Shown: positions 1 to 7,194 of the stretch, piece after piece | Numbering within the stretch: position 1 is the stretch's first letter | Layout of the letters: every line of letters begins with the position of its first letter | Virus record (IMG/VR): IMGVR_UViG_3300023179_000226 | Coordinates: 1-40,632 of that record | Direction: 5' to 3' (one strand) | Length of the DNA stretch: 40,632 bases | From: a virus | The notes under the pieces: generated by a model | What the model was told of the DNA's origin: nothing | The model's database searches: none | The model's input: only the letters and a program-made list of their open reading frames with translations | Translations under genes and position numbers: made by a program

Positions 1-684
1 CCAACCTTCTCTGTATATCATTTGTATTCCGCCGTTATTGTTTTGTAAAATAAAACCGCCCGGGTCATTGTCCACATTACCAAGCACAGTGATAGGGTTT
101 AACGCACAGTTTCCAGATTCATCTTTTATAATTATTTTTCTACCAGGAAAGGCAATTGAATCTGGGAGAGTGATAGTGACAGCAGATACTGCGTTCACTC
201 CAACATAATAATCTTTTCTTGTAATAGTATAGTTGTTTGTAATTAATTTTACTGGAAAGTCTAAGTTTATTACATCTCCAGCACCACCACCTGGACCTGC
301 CATCGAAACTTTGGCTATCCATTGTTCTAAGAACTTAATCTTTTTTCTTATATCGTTAATATCTGATCCAACCATTGTTGGATCTGGCTGCTGAAAAGAT
401 TCTTCTCTAATTGAATCTTTCGTTATTTGTTCAACTGTTTTTGTTATCAGATCGGTCTTTTTTATAACTTCTTCTTTTATTTCTTCTAGTTTTTCTTCTT
501 TTATAACTACCTCTTCGGTTTTAACCGGTATGGTTTCAATAAAAGGTTTTTGCTTTAAAGATTCTGCTACCTCTTTTTGAAGTCGCTCGTACTCTTCTAC
601 TTCTTTTAATATGAGAGCATCGACCTGTTCATTTAAAGATTTAGCCCATTTTACCAAAAGCTGCTTTTCTTTAATACTTTTCAT
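1..684 (-). CDS. Virion fibre-like structural protein (3' end outside window)
   Basis: The frame stays open from the ATG at 684 to the window edge (228 codons), so the C-terminus is missing. Residues 1 to about 110 are rich in Lys, Glu and hydrophobic residues in a coiled-coil-like pattern (runs such as EEKLEEIKEEV). A Gly-rich hinge (GPGGGAGDV) follows. The last 80 residues resemble fibre tip domains, with TLPDS, KIIIKDESGN and NPITV patterns known from phage tail fibres and neck whiskers. A trimeric virion appendage is inferred. It lies 50 bp downstream of the ligase-like gene in the same leftward unit, probably under the late box at 2681. The start has only a weak ribosome site. Confidence 0.7.
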   Translation of the reverse strand, partial: MKSIKEKQLLVKWAKSLNEQVDALILKEVEEYERLQKEVAESLKQKPFIETIPVKTEEVVIKEEKLEEIKEEVIKKTDLITKTVEQITKDSIREESFQQPDPTMVGSDINDIRKKIKFLEQWIAKVSMAGPGGGAGDVINLDFPVKLITNNYTITRKDYYVGVNAVSAVTITLPDSIAFPGRKIIIKDESGNCALNPITVLGNVDNDPGGFILQNNNGGIQMIYREGW

Positions 685-734
685 GGATTTTCAGTTGCCT
701 TCACTATAAAATTCATGTGTGGCCGGTTGAGAAA

Positions 735-1922
735 TTATCTAGGTCTAGCTAAAAAATTAGCACGACTAAATTCTGCACGATCTACTAATTTGGTTGGTCT
801 ACCATCTCGTACTATGACAAAACCTTCAGGTTTAACTTTTTGACCATTGATTGTATGTTCGAACTTAGGTTTAGCTGAAAGAGCATGGACGAGCTGATTT
901 TTAGCAGCCTGTAAATGATGATGCATATTTAATATAGATTGAAATTTTTCTTGATGTTTATCTACATGTTTAAGTGATTCGTCCATAATATTAGTCTTAC
1001 GCTCCACTGCTGCAGCAGTCTTTACTCCTGCAATCTGTTTAAGGTGGTGGTTTTTAAGATGTTCCCGGTATCCTTCCACAGAAGGTTTAGTATTTTCTCT
1101 AACGGTTTTATTAATATAAGTCTTGAGATGTTGTTGGTGACCTTCTAAGACGTTGTAATGTTTTTTATCAAACTGCTTATATTCTTCTACAGCTTGATTA
1201 AGATGATGTTGATAGGTATGGGCTTGATTAGTAGTTAACTTAGCATGCTTAATATCATCTGTAGTATCTATAAGGTGAACGTCAGGATGCTCTTTGAAGT
1301 GAGATAGATCGGCTCCTACTTCTGCTTTTAGGTTTTTAAATTTATTACCTGTATAAGCAGTATGTACTGCAATTCCTAATTTAGAATTAGCTATCTTTTT
1401 ACCTTCTGCTGAACCTTTAGGTGTGGAGTAAGTAATGGTATTAGATTTAAAATGGTACTTACCCCTATCCTCCATGACGTCACCGTGAGGATTATCCTCA
1501 CTTTTAACACCACCAGAATGCATTAAATCACCCTGATAAACACCTGAAGGAGGTGTAACTTTAGGTAAATGTTCCAGCGCTGATTTTAACTTTTCAACCA
1601 AACCTGCAGAATGACCATGGTTTTGTTCTATGTCTTCGAACGTATAATTTAATTTAGGGTCTTTATTAAACGCAGACTTAGATGCAACAAAAAACTGACC
1701 ATTATCGGGATTATGGCCAAAGACAACACTAGGGCTTCCATCGTATTTAGTAGTAATTTTAGTTTTGTTTTTCTTACCCTGAAGCTGGTCTTTAACATCT
1801 TCCAGATTATGGAAGGCATGCGCAAAACCCTCGAAACCATCGTTGATAACATGATCCTCGGCGTGCTCTAGATGTTTAAGTTTTTCTTCCGACTCCAACA
1901 GAAAACCAGATAATTTAAGCAT
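735..1922 (-). CDS. Conserved phage protein with nucleotidyltransferase/ligase-like motifs
   Basis: 395 residues. It resembles a hypothetical protein common in T4-like cyanophages (from memory, probably the DUF6267 type). The sequence shows KYDG at 59-62 followed by SPSVVFG, like ligase motif I, where the lysine accepts AMP. YQGDL at 129-133 looks like motif III, EGFVIV at 366-371 like motif IV, and KLVDR at 378-382 like motif V. Between motifs III and IV lies a roughly 230-residue region rich in His, Lys and Gln with helical character, longer than usual for RNA or DNA ligases. A covalent nucleotidyltransferase role is inferred, not shown. The stop is followed 50 bp later by the fibre gene, and the start abuts the upstream nuclease-like gene (one shared base), so the two are probably co-translated. 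Confidence 0.7.
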   Translation of the reverse strand: MLKLSGFLLESEEKLKHLEHAEDHVINDGFEGFAHAFHNLEDVKDQLQGKKNKTKITTKYDGSPSVVFGHNPDNGQFFVASKSAFNKDPKLNYTFEDIEQNHGHSAGLVEKLKSALEHLPKVTPPSGVYQGDLMHSGGVKSEDNPHGDVMEDRGKYHFKSNTITYSTPKGSAEGKKIANSKLGIAVHTAYTGNKFKNLKAEVGADLSHFKEHPDVHLIDTTDDIKHAKLTTNQAHTYQHHLNQAVEEYKQFDKKHYNVLEGHQQHLKTYINKTVRENTKPSVEGYREHLKNHHLKQIAGVKTAAAVERKTNIMDESLKHVDKHQEKFQSILNMHHHLQAAKNQLVHALSAKPKFEHTINGQKVKPEGFVIVRDGRPTKLVDRAEFSRANFLARPR

Positions 1923-2662
1923 TACAATTTTACCTTAGGTTTAACCGTACCGCTAGTAAGTCTTTCAATCATAATATCTTTTTTTTCTACTTGTTTAATG
2001 GACTCTATTAACCCCAATTTAGGCCCCGAGCTATTATTAACAAAAATAATTTTATGGCCTTTGAAGTAGCTGTTGTAGGCAATATCTGCATAATTAGATT
2101 CAATGACGTTAAATTCCGCTGCTGCTTTCACTCTCATATTATTAACTATACTACCCGATATTTCCGTTTTTGACCCACCAAACTTATACTTGGTGGATAA
2201 CATAACTAAATCCATTATAATATCGGAAAGAGGAACGGTACCACCTAACTTAAAATCACTAGCCATATTGTCATTAGATACTTTGACCGCTTTCATTTCA
2301 TACCCTTGACCTCCTACCATAAGGTCAACCCCTGCGCTAGTACCACCACCAAGCTGGGCATTGTTAATTAAAAAAAATAAAGTAGCTTCACCCGGGCCTA
2401 TGCCTTTTAGATTATAACTATGTAATTTAGCGAACATAACCGGGCTAATACTTTTTAACTCTAAAATTAACCGGTTTAATTTATCTTTATTTACACCGTT
2501 TACTGTTTTGTTAATATCAAATTTAGGAAAAAAATGTTTATTAAACAAGTACTGTATTTCTTTCTTATAATCTAAGGTAGTAAAATCAGATGAGGTAAGA
2601 TTAAAGGAAGTAACTATTTCTGCTCGTCTAATAAAATCTAAATTTAGTTTTTCCACGTTCAT
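1922..2662 (-). CDS. Unknown protein with PD-(D/E)xK nuclease-like motif
   Basis: 246 residues, not recognised as a named family. The centre holds GIGPGEATLFFL (E92), then GVDLMVGG (D113) and YEMKAVKV (E122, K124). The E...D...ExK spacing with hydrophobic strands is what the PD-(D/E)xK nuclease fold shows, so nuclease activity is a reasonable guess. Signal peptide and membrane segments are absent. The stop shares one base with the start of the ligase-motif gene downstream, which argues for joint expression and a paired function. A GATAAATA late-type box lies about 20 bp before the start, after the terminator of the preceding gene, so this is probably the first gene of a late unit leading to the fibre gene. 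Confidence 0.6.
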   Translation of the reverse strand: MNVEKLNLDFIRRAEIVTSFNLTSSDFTTLDYKKEIQYLFNKHFFPKFDINKTVNGVNKDKLNRLILELKSISPVMFAKLHSYNLKGIGPGEATLFFLINNAQLGGGTSAGVDLMVGGQGYEMKAVKVSNDNMASDFKLGGTVPLSDIIMDLVMLSTKYKFGGSKTEISGSIVNNMRVKAAAEFNVIESNYADIAYNSYFKGHKIIFVNNSSGPKLGLIESIKQVEKKDIMIERLTSGTVKPKVKL

Positions 2663-2680
2663 AAATTTTTCCTTTTACTA

Positions 2681-2688
2681 TATTTATC
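2681..2688 (-). promoter_or_regulatory. Candidate late promoter box GATAAATA
   Basis: Read leftward the bases are GATAAATA, one mismatch from the T4 late -10 consensus TATAAATA. The box lies between the terminator at 2693-2718 and the start at 2662, which is where a promoter for the next unit is needed. No -35 element is expected for late promoters. Confidence 0.5.
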
Positions 2689-2692
2689 ACAA

Positions 2693-2718
2693 TAAAAAAC
2701 CCCGGACGAGCCGGGGTT
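2693..2718 (-). terminator. Rho-independent terminator
   Basis: Leftward reading gives AACCCCGG, a five-base loop, then CCGGGGTT and a run of six T. The GC-rich perfect stem followed by the T run is a textbook intrinsic terminator. It ends the transcript of the winged-helix gene at 2737. Confidence 0.9.
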
Positions 2719-2736
2719 GGAATAGTTTAACTAATT

Positions 2737-2985
2737 TTAGTTAAATACAGAACTGCCTTGCGCTGCAAAAGCAACCGCAACCATACGTCGGGAAGGTGTA
2801 CCCAAACGATAAGCAGTCTTACCGTTCTTGGCAGTGTTGCTATAGATAGCATGGCCTTGGGAGCGTAGCTCGGAAATTCGAGCTGAAATAGTACCTTCTG
2901 TGGTCTTGAACAGACCAGCCAGTTGCCCGGCAGTGAATTGACGGCCTGATTTCAGGGTTTTTAGAACACTAGTTTGAATTGACAT
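2737..2985 (-). CDS. Small winged-helix DNA-binding protein
   Basis: 82 residues from the ATG at 2985, chosen because GAGGAAA lies six bases upstream; an in-frame ATG at 2997 has no such site. Residues 1-50 (LKTLKSGRQFTAGQLAGLF, then TTEGTISARISELRSQG) form a helix-turn-helix with the TxxxISARIxEL recognition helix seen in winged-helix regulators, and the following YSN...AYRLG fits the wing. It probably binds DNA as a small regulator. Terminators flank it on both sides (2693-2718 and 3013-3047), so it is probably a monocistronic message; no convincing promoter was seen in the short gap. Confidence 0.75.
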   Translation of the reverse strand: MSIQTSVLKTLKSGRQFTAGQLAGLFKTTEGTISARISELRSQGHAIYSNTAKNGKTAYRLGTPSRRMVAVAFAAQGSSVFN

Positions 2986-3012
2986 AAGTTTCCTCATGAT
3001 AAAGTCCCCGCC

Positions 3013-3047
3013 AAAAAAATAATAAGCAGACGGCGGTCTTTCTGCTT
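3013..3047 (-). terminator. Rho-independent terminator
   Basis: In leftward reading AAGCAGA pairs with TCTGCTT around a ten-base loop, then ATTATTTTTTT follows. The stem is seven pairs. It sits just after the stop of the gene at 3056 and probably ends the long replication-region transcript. Confidence 0.75.
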
Positions 3048-3055
3048 GAACAATC

Positions 3056-3376
3056 TTAAGCCTCAGCTAGTTCTTTAATAGCTTGTAGCTCAAGATCAGA
3101 ATCATCTACAACAGGTTTAATTATATAAGCATTTTGCTTAGAAGGCCAGTGTTTCCTACCTAAAACTTCTTGAATATCTGATACGTAAGGTTTAAACATA
3201 TCTAAAGAGCAAAGATAGTCGCACGCCTGCTCTTTAGTCATAGGTTTTGGTAAATCGATAATGTTGATATCGATATCACCTTGTTTCTGAAGATTCTTGA
3301 TTCGCAAGACACGATCGGAGCACAAACGTACCTTAACTTTACCTTTAAACTTAGATATACCAGCGGCCACAATCAT
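3056..3376 (-). CDS. Hypothetical phage protein (106 aa)
   Basis: 106 residues, family not recognised. The first half is basic with short beta-like stretches (GKVKVRLCSDRVLRIKNL), the second half acidic, ending DDSDLELQAIKELAEA. Membrane and signal sequences are absent. GGGAG seven bases before the ATG supports the start. It is the last gene before the terminator at 3013-3047 and starts one base downstream of the preceding gene's stop, so it belongs to the same operon as the helicase genes. Its role is unknown. Confidence 0.65.
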   Translation of the reverse strand: MIVAAGISKFKGKVKVRLCSDRVLRIKNLQKQGDIDINIIDLPKPMTKEQACDYLCSLDMFKPYVSDIQEVLGRKHWPSKQNAYIIKPVVDDSDLELQAIKELAEA

Positions 3377-3377
3377 A

Positions 3378-3641
3378 CTATACTCCCAAACCTTGCCCTG
3401 CTAACATGTAATTATTTACTTTTACCACCATGTCTTGTTTTGACTTAGCTGTATTAATTAATTGTATAAACTTATCTTTTGTAGTTCGTTTACCAGTTGA
3501 CTGCTCAATAAGTTGTAAGCAAGTGATACGGAAATCTTGTAGCGTAACTTCTTTAGCCTCAAACTGACCGTAAAGAAACTTAAGACCTTCATTACCTAAA
3601 GTATCTTGCTTAATACGTGGTTTAGAACTAACTTGCGTCAT
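3378..3641 (-). CDS. Hypothetical phage protein (87 aa)
   Basis: 87 residues, mostly helical and basic (RIKQDTLGNEGLKFLYGQF, STGKRTTKDKFIQLINTAK). No known domain is recognised. An in-frame GTG precedes the ATG by one codon; the ATG at 3641 is preferred because GGAG lies at a better distance from it. It is co-directional and tightly spaced with the genes on both sides. The helical, charged composition would suit a small DNA- or protein-binding factor, but that is only a guess. Confidence 0.6.
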   Translation of the reverse strand: MTQVSSKPRIKQDTLGNEGLKFLYGQFEAKEVTLQDFRITCLQLIEQSTGKRTTKDKFIQLINTAKSKQDMVVKVNNYMLAGQGLGV

Positions 3642-3691
3642 CACTTTCTCCTATTAATAATCCATTATATAACATTTAAAGTTCAAATCCA

Positions 3692-3850
3692 CTAGTCTTC
3701 TAATTTACGTAAATCATCTATGGTAATCATACGCTTTTGTAACAGTAACTCAACTATTTCCTGCACGCCTTTTACTTTACCGGCGTTGTAGCACGCCCAG
3801 CATGTAAAAAGTAATAACACGATCTCAGTAATGTTAATCCAAGGAGGCAT
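3692..3850 (-). CDS. Small one-pass membrane protein (52 aa)
   Basis: 52 residues. It starts MPPWINITEIVLLLFTCWAC, a single hydrophobic segment (about residues 5-21), followed by a charged helical tail ending IDDLRKLED, with stop TAG. The ATG directly follows the stop of the HExxH gene, and GGAGC inside that gene's last codons serves as ribosome site. The tail suggests an inner-membrane peptide with a short cytoplasmic domain. No family was recognised. Confidence 0.6.
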   Translation of the reverse strand: MPPWINITEIVLLLFTCWACYNAGKVKGVQEIVELLLQKRMITIDDLRKLED

Positions 3851-4477
3851 TTAAGCTCCTAACCATTTATATGTTTTTTTAATAAGTTTTGAACGAATGA
3901 AATTCCAGTTACAATCATAAAATGTATGCAGATAATATTGGTAAGACCAAAGTTTTTTAAAGCGACCGGCATGTTTAAGTACTTCTAAAGAATTACGTTT
4001 CGGATAAAAAAACTTTATTTCCATGGCAATGTCGTGAGCATAAGCTTCGATTTCATCAGGATCAGATAAGTAAATTTTTTCTCTGTAATTTTTATCATAA
4101 AAGTTATATCGTATTCTTAATTTTTTATCAGGTTGATAATCTTTAAATTGCCATTGATGTTGATGTATAGCTTCGTGTTGACAGGTTTGTGAGATTGCAA
4201 ACTTAACTTTTTTCCATGACTTTTTAGTTATCTCAAAATGGTTATAATCTTTACTTACTAAAAGGTAAATAATCATTAAATCCTGTTCCGTATCATATAG
4301 CCCAGACACGGAAAGATCATGCTCACTAAAGTACGGTCGTTTTTTAATTTTAAACTTGAACCGTTCTGGCTTAAACACCCGGTTCAGTGTTCTTATTAAA
4401 TGACTATAGGTGTATACACCGATCAATTCATAGCGTACAGAGTCTAATATTTGGTTAATTTTAGACTCCAGGTACAT
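3851..4477 (-). CDS. Putative zinc metallopeptidase-like protein (HExxH)
   Basis: 208 residues. HEAIH at 101-105 in QTCQHEAIHQHQWQ is a zincin HExxH motif, and DEIEAYAHDI about 40 residues later gives candidate third ligands (E142 or E144). The layout resembles short SprT- or minigluzincin-type proteins, but the family is not recognised with certainty. Signal peptide is absent. It follows the helicase gene with a one-base gap, so it is made together with the replisome. Substrate unknown; a protease acting on host proteins or a structural zinc protein are both possible. Confidence 0.65.
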   Translation of the reverse strand: MYLESKINQILDSVRYELIGVYTYSHLIRTLNRVFKPERFKFKIKKRPYFSEHDLSVSGLYDTEQDLMIIYLLVSKDYNHFEITKKSWKKVKFAISQTCQHEAIHQHQWQFKDYQPDKKLRIRYNFYDKNYREKIYLSDPDEIEAYAHDIAMEIKFFYPKRNSLEVLKHAGRFKKLWSYQYYLHTFYDCNWNFIRSKLIKKTYKWLGA

Positions 4478-4478
4478 T

Positions 4479-5861
4479 CTAAACCTTGATAGCGCTAAAA
4501 TCTTTTTGCTTGAACACCTGGCTCATGTCAAATAAAGAGGGTGAATCTTCCTGACCGGAATCATCTATATTAGCTTGTGCACTGACTTCTAAGTCGTAAA
4601 GTCGCATTTTCTTTCGATCAACACCTATCATAAACCGCTTGTTAGAAGACAGGTCACTGTAACGATTTTTAAGCTGTTTAACCATCAGCTGATTTAACTG
4701 TTCGAGCTCTTCTGTACTTATTAGTGCAAACATAAAGTCTGCTGTCGCCGGCAACCCGAAAGATTCGGATGTATCGGTCAGCTCCACATCTGTGTTCGAA
4801 TAACCTGATCTTGTCGTCTGTGTCGCTGATACGATAGGTACGTTAAATTCTACAGCCAGACCTCGCAACTCTTCAGCTATGGCTTTAACATATGTATAAG
4901 AATTAACACTTCCACCCGGTTTAAAACGAGAAGACGAGCAAATATTTATGTAATCGATAAATATTATTTCTGGCTTGAAAGATTTTTTAAGTTGTAGTTC
5001 GTTTAGTAATGATTTAAAGTGACCAACGTGTGCAGACGCAGTAGGATATTCTTTAATAATAAGTTGACCGGTTGCTTTCTTTTTAAGTTTAGTAATTCTA
5101 CTGTCAAACAGACTTTTAGGTAAGTCTTTTATCTGATCAATATCCACATTCAATAAATTAGCATCAATACGTTCGGCAATTCGTTCCTCGGCCATCTCTA
5201 ACGTAATATACAGTACGTTTTTACCTTGTGCTATAGCACCAGCAGCCACATGACACATAAACAATGATTTCCCGACACCGGTTCCCGCTAAAGCAATATT
5301 CAACGTCTTATTAGGTAGCCCACCTTGAGTAATCTTATTGAATAAGTCAAGATCAAACGGCGTTCTAGATTCTACACGATGATAAAAGTCATATCGCGAG
5401 TCAGAGTCAATAAAATAATCATGTCCTACTGAATTATCAAAGCAGACCCCCAGCGCTTCTTGAAGTAAAGAAGGTATACCATCCTTAGATAGTTGCTTAT
5501 CTCTACCCTCCATGACTCCAATGGAACGCAAGATAGCATTATAAACTGCCTTGTCTTTACAAAAACGCTCTGTCTCATCTAAAAGCCAAGCTTCATTAGA
5601 TTCTTCAAATGACTTTAATTGAAAAAGTTGCTGGGTTACTTCTTGAAATATACCTTCCTGTAGAGAGGTATTTTCTATAGCAATAGAAAGAGCCTCCAAG
5701 GTAGGAGGTTTATTATATTTTAATATAAACTGATGTATCTGATTAAAAACAATTTTTTCGCTGTCTTCTAAAAAGTATTCTGCCTTGACAAACGGCAGGA
5801 CCTTACGCATATAGTCTTCATTATTCAGAAGGTTTTTTAGAATGACTGTCTCTATTCTCAT
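4479..5861 (-). CDS. 41: Replicative DNA helicase, T4 gp41/DnaB type
   Basis: 460 residues, close to T4 gp41 in length. This is the hexameric 5'-3' helicase that unwinds the fork and interacts with primase. The helical N-terminal domain (residues 1 to about 150) precedes a RecA-like core with Walker A GTGVGKS at 193-199, Walker B-like IIFIDYINI, and SATQTTRSGY near the sensor loop. It overlaps the 100-residue gene upstream by about 40 bases, and the uvsX-41 neighbourhood is as in T4-like phages. It ends with acidic and polar residues before MSQVFKQKDF. Identification is firm from motifs and context. Confidence 0.93.
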   Translation of the reverse strand: MRIETVILKNLLNNEDYMRKVLPFVKAEYFLEDSEKIVFNQIHQFILKYNKPPTLEALSIAIENTSLQEGIFQEVTQQLFQLKSFEESNEAWLLDETERFCKDKAVYNAILRSIGVMEGRDKQLSKDGIPSLLQEALGVCFDNSVGHDYFIDSDSRYDFYHRVESRTPFDLDLFNKITQGGLPNKTLNIALAGTGVGKSLFMCHVAAGAIAQGKNVLYITLEMAEERIAERIDANLLNVDIDQIKDLPKSLFDSRITKLKKKATGQLIIKEYPTASAHVGHFKSLLNELQLKKSFKPEIIFIDYINICSSSRFKPGGSVNSYTYVKAIAEELRGLAVEFNVPIVSATQTTRSGYSNTDVELTDTSESFGLPATADFMFALISTEELEQLNQLMVKQLKNRYSDLSSNKRFMIGVDRKKMRLYDLEVSAQANIDDSGQEDSPSLFDMSQVFKQKDFSAIKV

Positions 5862-6123
5862 GTTCTGTGATAGCTTCTTTAAGTATGTCGTTTAAAATAG
5901 ATTCTATAACAGCTTGAAACTCCGGGGTTTTTAAATCTTCTTCTTTTAAATGCTCAGGTAATCTAACTGTATGATAATCTAAATGACAATTTCCAGCCTC
6001 ATTCTCTTCTATTTTTATATCCATAATTTGAATGCAAACTTCTTTGAAGGGCCCGTCGATAATCTCAAACCCCCAATCTAGTTCTCCAACAAAGAATGGC
6101 TTAAATAAAGAATTACGTAGCAT
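5821..6123 (-). CDS. Hypothetical protein between uvsX and gene 41 (100 aa)
   Basis: 100 residues, acidic (EIIDGPFKEVCIQIMDIKIE, LPEHLKEEDLKTPEFQ) with a C-terminal charged tail. No domain is recognised. It overlaps the end of uvsX by 11 bases and the start of the helicase gene by 41 bases, so translation of the three is probably coupled. Small genes at this place are common in marine T4-like phages, and a helper role in recombination or helicase loading would fit, but nothing in the sequence proves it. Confidence 0.65.
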   Translation of the reverse strand: MLRNSLFKPFFVGELDWGFEIIDGPFKEVCIQIMDIKIEENEAGNCHLDYHTVRLPEHLKEEDLKTPEFQAVIESILNDILKEAITEHENRDSHSKKPSE

Positions 6124-7168
6124 TATATTCCTCTTCTAAATCTTCATCGGTTATATCATCTGCTGCCATTAATGATCCGCTAGACATCTTATAGGTTTTT
6201 TCAATGTAATCATGAAACTCTTTAGAAGATAAGATAGGCATCCAAAAGTCTTTATTGTAGGTATCTTTTAATCTAAATTTTTGATCTTGACCTGCTTTTG
6301 CATACCACCCATTAGACGGTTTAACTACAAACCCCCCCTCTAATGCCACCTCCATTAACCCCGACCACTTACTAATACCACCTTCATAAGTTACCTCGAC
6401 AGGTATCTTAGACTTTTCACGCACATAACGAGACTTCTCAACATTAATAATAAAGTTATATCCAACAATCTCAGTACCTTCTTTTTCTTGTTGACGACCA
6501 ATAATGTAAATATTATCGGCTGAATAGTAGACACCGGTACCGCCTGAAACAATAGCTTTCGGGAACATACCTATCTCCATGTAGGTATGATTAACCACGA
6601 TCATCGGTAAATTTTTAAGCGTTAGATGTGGAGTAACCATCCGAAAGAAAGACTTGAGTTGCTTGGCACGAGACATATCAGCTACCGATTTACCGTCAAT
6701 AGCATCTTCAACTTCTTTTCTACTAGCTAAATTACCTACGCTATCCACAATAATGATGACACGATCGCCGCGCTCAATATTATTAAGCTGGGCCATAGCA
6801 TCGTGCTTAAGTTGTTCGATGTCGGTGACTGGCGTGTGAACAACACGAGCAGTATCAATACCAAAGCTATCAAAGTAAGACTGAGGTGAACCAAACTCAG
6901 AATCGTAAAAAAGGATGACTGCATCATGGTACTTCTCCATATAGCTTTTAGCTAATAGTAATGCAAACGCGGTCTTAAAATGTTTAGAAGGACCTGCAAA
7001 AACAGTTAAACCGGGACTGAGCCCCCCATCCAAACGCCCAGATAACGCTACATTAACCATAGGTACAGCAGTCTGAATCATATCTTTAGTCTTAAAGAGT
7101 TTAGATTCAGATAATATATCTGTTTCTTTGATCGTGGTATTCTTTTTTATTTTATCTAATAAGTTCAT
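6113..7168 (-). CDS. uvsX: UvsX, RecA-like recombinase
   Basis: 351 residues from the ATG at 7168. AAGGAG sits five bases before it; a GTG two codons upstream would overlap that site. UvsX forms filaments on single-stranded DNA and drives strand exchange, recombination-dependent replication and repair. The Walker A is GPSKHFKT at about 59-66, matching the GPSKxFK form of T4 UvsX. VIIIVDSVGNL is the Walker B region and VVNHTY resembles the L2 loop boundary. The acidic tail DDITDEDLEEEYNAT is typical of RecA-family C-termini. It follows the polymerase gene's neighbourhood and precedes gene 41. Confidence 0.95.
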   Translation of the reverse strand: MNLLDKIKKNTTIKETDILSESKLFKTKDMIQTAVPMVNVALSGRLDGGLSPGLTVFAGPSKHFKTAFALLLAKSYMEKYHDAVILFYDSEFGSPQSYFDSFGIDTARVVHTPVTDIEQLKHDAMAQLNNIERGDRVIIIVDSVGNLASRKEVEDAIDGKSVADMSRAKQLKSFFRMVTPHLTLKNLPMIVVNHTYMEIGMFPKAIVSGGTGVYYSADNIYIIGRQQEKEGTEIVGYNFIINVEKSRYVREKSKIPVEVTYEGGISKWSGLMEVALEGGFVVKPSNGWYAKAGQDQKFRLKDTYNKDFWMPILSSKEFHDYIEKTYKMSSGSLMAADDITDEDLEEEYNAT

Positions 7169-7194
7169 ATTCACTCCTTCTAATCATTATATAA

